DNA of 10,718 nt, from contig CAZTLI010000160.1 in NCBI GenBank assembly GCA_964614375.1, positions 1 through 10,718 of the forward strand, given 5' to 3'. The stretch comes from CAZTLI01 sp964614375 (GTDB taxonomy: Bacteria > Chloroflexota > Anaerolineae > Aggregatilineales > Phototrophicaceae). Below, piece by piece: positions 7,331-10,718 of the stretch (position 1 is the stretch's first letter; the number at the start of each line of letters is the position of its first letter). A program made the position numbers and the translations under genes. Below the pieces are notes generated by a model. The model did not search any database. It was not told the origin of the DNA and saw only the letters and a program-made list of their open reading frames with translations.

Positions 7331-7371
7331 ATTGGCTATGCGCTCTTTCTAACGGCTTGCTTATTGACATA

Positions 7372-7380
7372 TGTTATAAT
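7372..7380 (+). promoter_or_regulatory. Extended -10 promoter of secA
   Basis: TGTTATAAT is a perfect extended -10 element, identical to the one before the mutase subunit. Transcription would begin near 7387, giving a leader of about 37 nt. A TTGACA lies just 5 bp upstream (7364-7369), too close to act as its -35. Confidence 0.65.
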
Positions 7381-7411
7381 AGGCAGTCGCAATCTCGCAC
7401 GATCCCGATAG

Positions 7412-7418
7412 AAGGGTG
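7412..7418 (+). promoter_or_regulatory. Ribosome-binding site of secA
   Basis: AAGGGTG ends 5 nt before the ATG at 7424 and supports that start. Confidence 0.6.
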
Positions 7419-7423
7419 ATTGA

Positions 7424-10201
7424 ATGTTCAGAAAACTGGTGAAGAAAGTCATTGGCGACCCAACCGAACGGGCGCTAGCTCAGTATCGTCTGGTTGTCGA
7501 TGAAATCAATGCTCTTGAGCCAGCTATGCAAAATCTCAGCGATGAGCAACTGCGCGCGAAGACGGATGCGTTCCGCCAACGTCTGGCGAATGGCGAAACG
7601 TTGGACGATATTCTGGTTGAGGCCTTTGCCCTTGTGCGGGAAGCAGCAGTTCGGACGATTGGGCTGCGGCCTTATGATGTGCAATTGATTGGCGGGATGG
7701 TGTTGCATCAAGGCCGTATCGCTGAAATGCGTACTGGCGAGGGTAAGACCCTGGTTGCCACACTGCCGTTGTATCTGAATGCCCTTGAACGGCGCGGCGC
7801 GCATCTGGTTACTCCCAATGATTATCTGAGTAAAGTAGGTCTGCAAACGATGGGGCCGATTTATCATCTGCTTGGCTTATCCGCAGGTGTGATTCAAAGT
7901 ATGGGGCAGAACCCGGCGCTGTCATCGTTTTTGTATGACCCTGACTATCCTTCCGATGATGCGCGTTATCAGAATTTGCGCCCTGTAACACGCCAGGAAG
8001 CCTATAATGCCGATATTACGTATGGCACAAATAACGAGTATGGGTTTGATTATTTACGGGCGAATATGGCCTATGATCAAAGCCAGATTGCCCAGCGGGA
8101 ACTGCGCTATGCAATTGTCGATGAGGTAGACAGCATCCTCATTGACGAAGCGCGGACGCCGCTGATTATTTCTGGCCCAGCAGACCCGCCATCTGAGCAT
8201 TACAAGACCTTTGCTGCTATCGTCAAAACCCTCAAACGCAGCACACCGGACAGTGTGGAAGATGAGGAACCCGATGGTGATTACGTGGTCGATATTAAAG
8301 ACCGGGTGGCCTATTTGACAGAATCGGGTGTCGAAAAGGTTGAACACAAGCTCAATATCGAACGATTATATGACCCGGAGAACGCGGAACTCATTCCATA
8401 TCTCGACAATTGCTTGCGCGCTCACGCGCTGTATCATCGCGATAAGGAATATATTGTTCAGGATGGTGAAGTCATCATTGTCGATGAATTCACAGGACGC
8501 CTGATGCACGGGCGCCGTTTCTCTGAAGGGTTGCATGAAGCGATAGAAGCTAAAGAGGGGGTGCAAATCCGCCGTCAGAATCTGACACTGGCGACGATTA
8601 CGTATCAGAATTTCTTCCGCATGTACGATAAACTGGCAGGCATGACGGGTACAGCGGTTACAGAGGCAGAGGAATTCGAGAAGATTTATGATCTCGAAGT
8701 GGTGGCTATCCCAACGAATCTGCCCGTCATTCGTGAGGATAATGATGACTTCATTTTCATGACCGCGCGCGCCAAATGGAACGCAGTTGTAGATGAAATT
8801 AAGTCACGACAAGAGCGAGGTCAACCTGTGCTGGTTGGTACAGTCGCGATTGAAACGTCTGAGCATCTCAGTAAACTCCTGACTCGCGCTAAAGTCGATC
8901 ATGAGGTATTGAACGCCAAACAACATGAACGCGAGGCGACAATCATCGCCCAGGCAGGTCGTCCCGGCGCAGTGACCATCGCGACCAATATGGCGGGACG
9001 TGGTGTGGACATTTTGCTTGGTGGTAACCCAGAGGGGCAGGCACGCGACATGCTCCAGAAGCAGGGTGTTGATGTGACTGAGGCGTCGCCCGATCAATGG
9101 AAAAAAGCCTTGATGACGGCGCGGGAGGAATGTGCCAAAAATAAGCAGCATATCCTTGATGTGGGTGGTTTATATGTACTCGGCACAGAACGCCATGAAG
9201 CCCGTCGGATTGATAACCAGCTTCGAGGACGTTCGGGACGGCAAGGCGATCCCGGTGAAACCCGCTTCTTCTTGAGTCTGGAAGATGATCTGATGCAGCG
9301 GTTTATGGGTGATCGGGTGAAGAATTTCATGTCGTGGGCGAATATGCCCGAAGATGAGCCACTTGAACACGCGATGATTACAAAATCAGTATCGCAAGCA
9401 CAGGTGCGCGTAGAGGGGCATAACTTTGACATCCGCAAGCGCGTGCTGGAATATGATGATGTGGTGAATCGTCAACGTGAAATCATCTATGAGCAGCGGC
9501 GCAATTGGGTCATTAGCGATGACCTGACACCTGCGATTTTGGAAGTCATCGACGACTTGATTACGGATGCACTCGATACTTTCCTCCCGGAAGTTGGTGA
9601 GCCAGACGATACGGATTTGGAGGCATTACATCACCATCTCTATACCATTTTCCCGGTTCCGGCAGAGATTACGCCAGAAACGATGTCGGGCAGGTCACTT
9701 GATGAATTGGAAGAAGAGCTTATCGCCGCTGCCCATGCGATGTATGCCAAAAAAGCTGCGGAACTTAATGCCGTGGAAGATGGGTTGATGCACCGTGCAG
9801 AACGGCAAGCCGTACTACGTGCCATCGACTCCAATTGGCAGCGTCATCTGACCGATTTGGATATTCTGCGTGAAGGTATTGGCTTGATGTCTGTCGCGCA
9901 GCGCGACCCGTTGGTGGAATATCAGCGGGAAGCGTTCAATATGTTCAAAGATGTGCAGGATAACATTCATCTGCAAATGGTGCGGATGATTTTTAGTATG
10001 CAGGTGCAAGTTGCCCAACGCCAACCCGCACGCCGACCGATGCGAACGGTATCTGGTAATGGGGCGGCAGCGAACAGGCCAGAAACCGTCCGAAAAACGG
10101 CGAAGGAAAAGTTAGGGCGCAACGACCCTTGTTGGTGTGGCAGTGGCAAGAAATACAAACAGTGTCACTTAAAAGAGGATCGTGCGGCCCAACGTGCGTA
10201 A
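7424..10201 (+). CDS. secA: Preprotein translocase ATPase subunit SecA
   Basis: SecA is the ATPase motor that drives unfolded preproteins through SecYEG at the inner face of the plasma membrane. At 925 residues it is full length. Walker A is MRTGEGKT (102-109) and Walker B IVDEVDS (231-237); ITYGTNNEYGFDYLR lies just before it. NBD2 carries NMAGRGVDILLGG near residue 525 and GTERHEARRIDNQLRGRSGR at 587-606, which includes the arginine finger motif. The scaffold helix begins around FDIRKRVLEYDDVVNRQRE, near residue 668. The C-terminal zinc (SEC-C) motif is complete: Cys903, Cys905, Cys914 and His915. Two features stand out. About 22 extra residues relative to E. coli SecA lie at 159-189 in NBD1. 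The helicase segment usually written GRGTDI reads GRGVDI. The gene stands alone between its own promoter and a dyad, with no Sec partner genes nearby. Confidence 0.98.
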   Translation: MFRKLVKKVIGDPTERALAQYRLVVDEINALEPAMQNLSDEQLRAKTDAFRQRLANGETLDDILVEAFALVREAAVRTIGLRPYDVQLIGGMVLHQGRIAEMRTGEGKTLVATLPLYLNALERRGAHLVTPNDYLSKVGLQTMGPIYHLLGLSAGVIQSMGQNPALSSFLYDPDYPSDDARYQNLRPVTRQEAYNADITYGTNNEYGFDYLRANMAYDQSQIAQRELRYAIVDEVDSILIDEARTPLIISGPADPPSEHYKTFAAIVKTLKRSTPDSVEDEEPDGDYVVDIKDRVAYLTESGVEKVEHKLNIERLYDPENAELIPYLDNCLRAHALYHRDKEYIVQDGEVIIVDEFTGRLMHGRRFSEGLHEAIEAKEGVQIRRQNLTLATITYQNFFRMYDKLAGMTGTAVTEAEEFEKIYDLEVVAIPTNLPVIREDNDDFIFMTARAKWNAVVDEIKSRQERGQPVLVGTVAIETSEHLSKLLTRAKVDHEVLNAKQHEREATIIAQAGRPGAVTIATNMAGRGVDILLGGNPEGQARDMLQKQGVDVTEASPDQWKKALMTAREECAKNKQHILDVGGLYVLGTERHEARRIDNQLRGRSGRQGDPGETRFFLSLEDDLMQRFMGDRVKNFMSWANMPEDEPLEHAMITKSVSQAQVRVEGHNFDIRKRVLEYDDVVNRQREIIYEQRRNWVISDDLTPAILEVIDDLITDALDTFLPEVGEPDDTDLEALHHHLYTIFPVPAEITPETMSGRSLDELEEELIAAAHAMYAKKAAELNAVEDGLMHRAERQAVLRAIDSNWQRHLTDLDILREGIGLMSVAQRDPLVEYQREAFNMFKDVQDNIHLQMVRMIFSMQVQVAQRQPARRPMRTVSGNGAAANRPETVRKTAKEKLGRNDPCWCGSGKKYKQCHLKEDRAAQRA

Positions 10202-10208
10202 GGCGCAA

Positions 10209-10249
10209 CCGGGATGCCAGATAGATTTTGCGTCAGGGTCTTATCCCGG
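10209..10249 (+). terminator. Possible terminator-like dyad after secA
   Basis: CCGGGAT (10209-10215) pairs perfectly with ATCCCGG (10243-10249) around a 27-nt loop, starting 7 nt after the secA stop. The stem is GC-rich but the loop is long, and what follows (CTATATTTATAG) is not a clean T-run. Termination would be weak, or factor-assisted. Confidence 0.4.
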
Positions 10250-10256
10250 CTATATT
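10228..10256 (+). promoter_or_regulatory. Candidate promoter for the downstream winged-helix gene
   Basis: TTGCGT (10228-10233) and TATATT (10251-10256) are separated by exactly 17 bp. The -35 matches only its first three bases and the -10 matches five of six. It overlaps the right arm of the secA dyad. Confidence 0.3.
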
Positions 10257-10262
10257 TATAGG

Positions 10263-10283
10263 TGACATCACACCATTGACATC
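10263..10283 (+). repeat. Direct repeat of TGACATC before the winged-helix gene
   Basis: TGACATC occurs at 10263-10269 and again at 10277-10283, a 14-bp repeat period. The pair lies 57-77 bp before the start of a predicted DNA-binding protein and just downstream of the candidate promoter, where a repressor site would be expected. Confidence 0.3.
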
Positions 10284-10323
10284 GAATCCCGCCAAAGCCA
10301 ACTTCAAAGTGGAGGGATCACAC

Positions 10324-10330
10324 AAGGAGG
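10324..10330 (+). promoter_or_regulatory. Ribosome-binding site of the winged-helix gene
   Basis: AAGGAGG is a full anti-16S match 9 nt before the ATG at 10340. It is strong evidence that the frame running off the window end is a real gene. Confidence 0.75.
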
Positions 10331-10339
10331 ACAAAGCGG

Positions 10340-10718
10340 ATGGTACAGAGCAACCGCGACAGCAGCATTGATCCTGTTTGGGTCGATTTCCTTCAAAAGC
10401 GGGTGAATTCTTTTGTTAAATGGGATCTCGTTCGCTTTTTCCACGATAATCCACATACGACTGAATCCGCCGAGAATATCGCGCGTTACATAGGCCGAGA
10501 TGTGCGAACAGTCGGGCGCGAACTCGACGGACTGGTGCAAGCCGAAGTGCTAGAGAAGCGTGAAGTCTCAGCCGTTGGTGTGTATGAATTAACCGATGAC
10601 GCTGCAATCCGCGACATGGTCAATCAGTTTGTAGAGGCGTGCCATGATCGCGAATTTCGTGTGCAAGCGATTAATCATGTCATTCGAGGCATGGGCTTGA
10701 CGCCTCGCCATGATTTCT
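10340..10718 (+). CDS. Winged-helix DNA-binding protein, 5' part (runs off the right edge)
   Basis: The frame starts MVQSNRDSSIDPVWVDFLQK and stays open for 126 codons to the window end with no stop. Residues ~24-90 look like a winged helix-turn-helix. A helix around VKWDLVRFFHDN comes first, then ESAENIARYIGRDVRTVGRE (helix-turn-helix, with the recognition helix near DVRTVGRELDGL), then the wing AEVLEKREVSAVGVYELT. The pattern is that of regulators that test a small domain against DNA (ArsR, MarR or similar), but I cannot place it in a named family. Residues after ~93 are helical and charged. No ATPase, metal-binding or membrane motif is visible in the part present. It follows secA by 138 nt and may be transcribed separately. 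Its effector domain, if any, lies outside the window. Confidence 0.8.
   Translation, partial: MVQSNRDSSIDPVWVDFLQKRVNSFVKWDLVRFFHDNPHTTESAENIARYIGRDVRTVGRELDGLVQAEVLEKREVSAVGVYELTDDAAIRDMVNQFVEACHDREFRVQAINHVIRGMGLTPRHDF

Larger units (their letters stand above)
6831..7423. other. 593-bp divergent intergenic region between the reductase and secA
   Basis: I find no convincing open reading frame and no tRNA, SRP RNA, tmRNA or RNase P signature on either strand. The region is more AT-rich than its flanks. It holds a long dyad near 6906-6962, a candidate plus-strand promoter at 7028-7057, small hairpins at 7243-7283, a longer-range pairing at 7286-7330, and the secA promoter at 7372-7380. It must contain control sequences for both divergent genes and could encode a non-coding RNA. 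Confidence 0.5.

Noticed and set aside
7364..7380. TTGACA plus TATAAT as a normal two-part promoter for secA
   Set aside because: The hexamers are only 5 bp apart, far too close. The extended -10 alone explains the promoter.
6831..7423. tRNA or standard structural RNA gene in the intergenic region
   Set aside because: There is no T-loop consensus, no CCA-ended cloverleaf and no SRP domain IV motif on either strand.

Overview
The window is about 10.7 kb of bacterial chromosome at roughly 50% GC, packed with housekeeping and catabolic genes. I see no phage, IS element, CRISPR array, tRNA or rRNA. A split methylmalonyl-CoA mutase small subunit beside MeaB, a SecA with an extra stretch in its first nucleotide-binding domain, and strong Shine-Dalgarno sites with TGnTATAAT promoters would fit a member of the Chloroflexota (Anaerolineae-like). 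That assignment is an inference from gene content and my memory of the families, not a search result.

Layout, left to right. (1) Plus strand, 142-2635: a free-standing B12-binding mutase subunit, the GTPase MeaB, and ribose-phosphate pyrophosphokinase (prs). An extended -10 promoter lies before the first gene. A strong bidirectional terminator at 2639-2664 ends the block. (2) Minus strand, 6830 down to 2671: an aldo/keto reductase, a class I CPD photolyase only 14 nt behind it, and after a 123-nt gap an AlkK-like acyl-CoA synthetase. This block converges on prs at the shared terminator. (3) A 593-bp gene-free divergent region, 6831-7423, with several dyads and at least one promoter. (4) Plus strand: full-length secA (7424-10201), then a spacer with inverted and direct repeats. 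Last comes the 5' part of a winged-helix DNA-binding protein that runs off the right edge from a perfect Shine-Dalgarno site.

How the genes work together. The mutase subunit and MeaB belong to B12-dependent acyl-CoA rearrangement (methylmalonyl-CoA or a relative); MeaB protects and reloads the mutase. The catalytic large subunit is not in this window. The acyl-CoA synthetase could feed fatty-acid breakdown, whose odd-chain products reach methylmalonyl-CoA, but it lies on the opposite strand and there is no direct evidence of coupling. The reductase-photolyase pair looks like a small stress or light-repair operon. SecA is the general secretion motor.

I did not find a convincing new multi-gene system. 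The parts most worth a second look are the truncated winged-helix gene after secA, the structured 593-bp intergenic region, a prs with changed active-site residues, and the shared extended -10 promoters.
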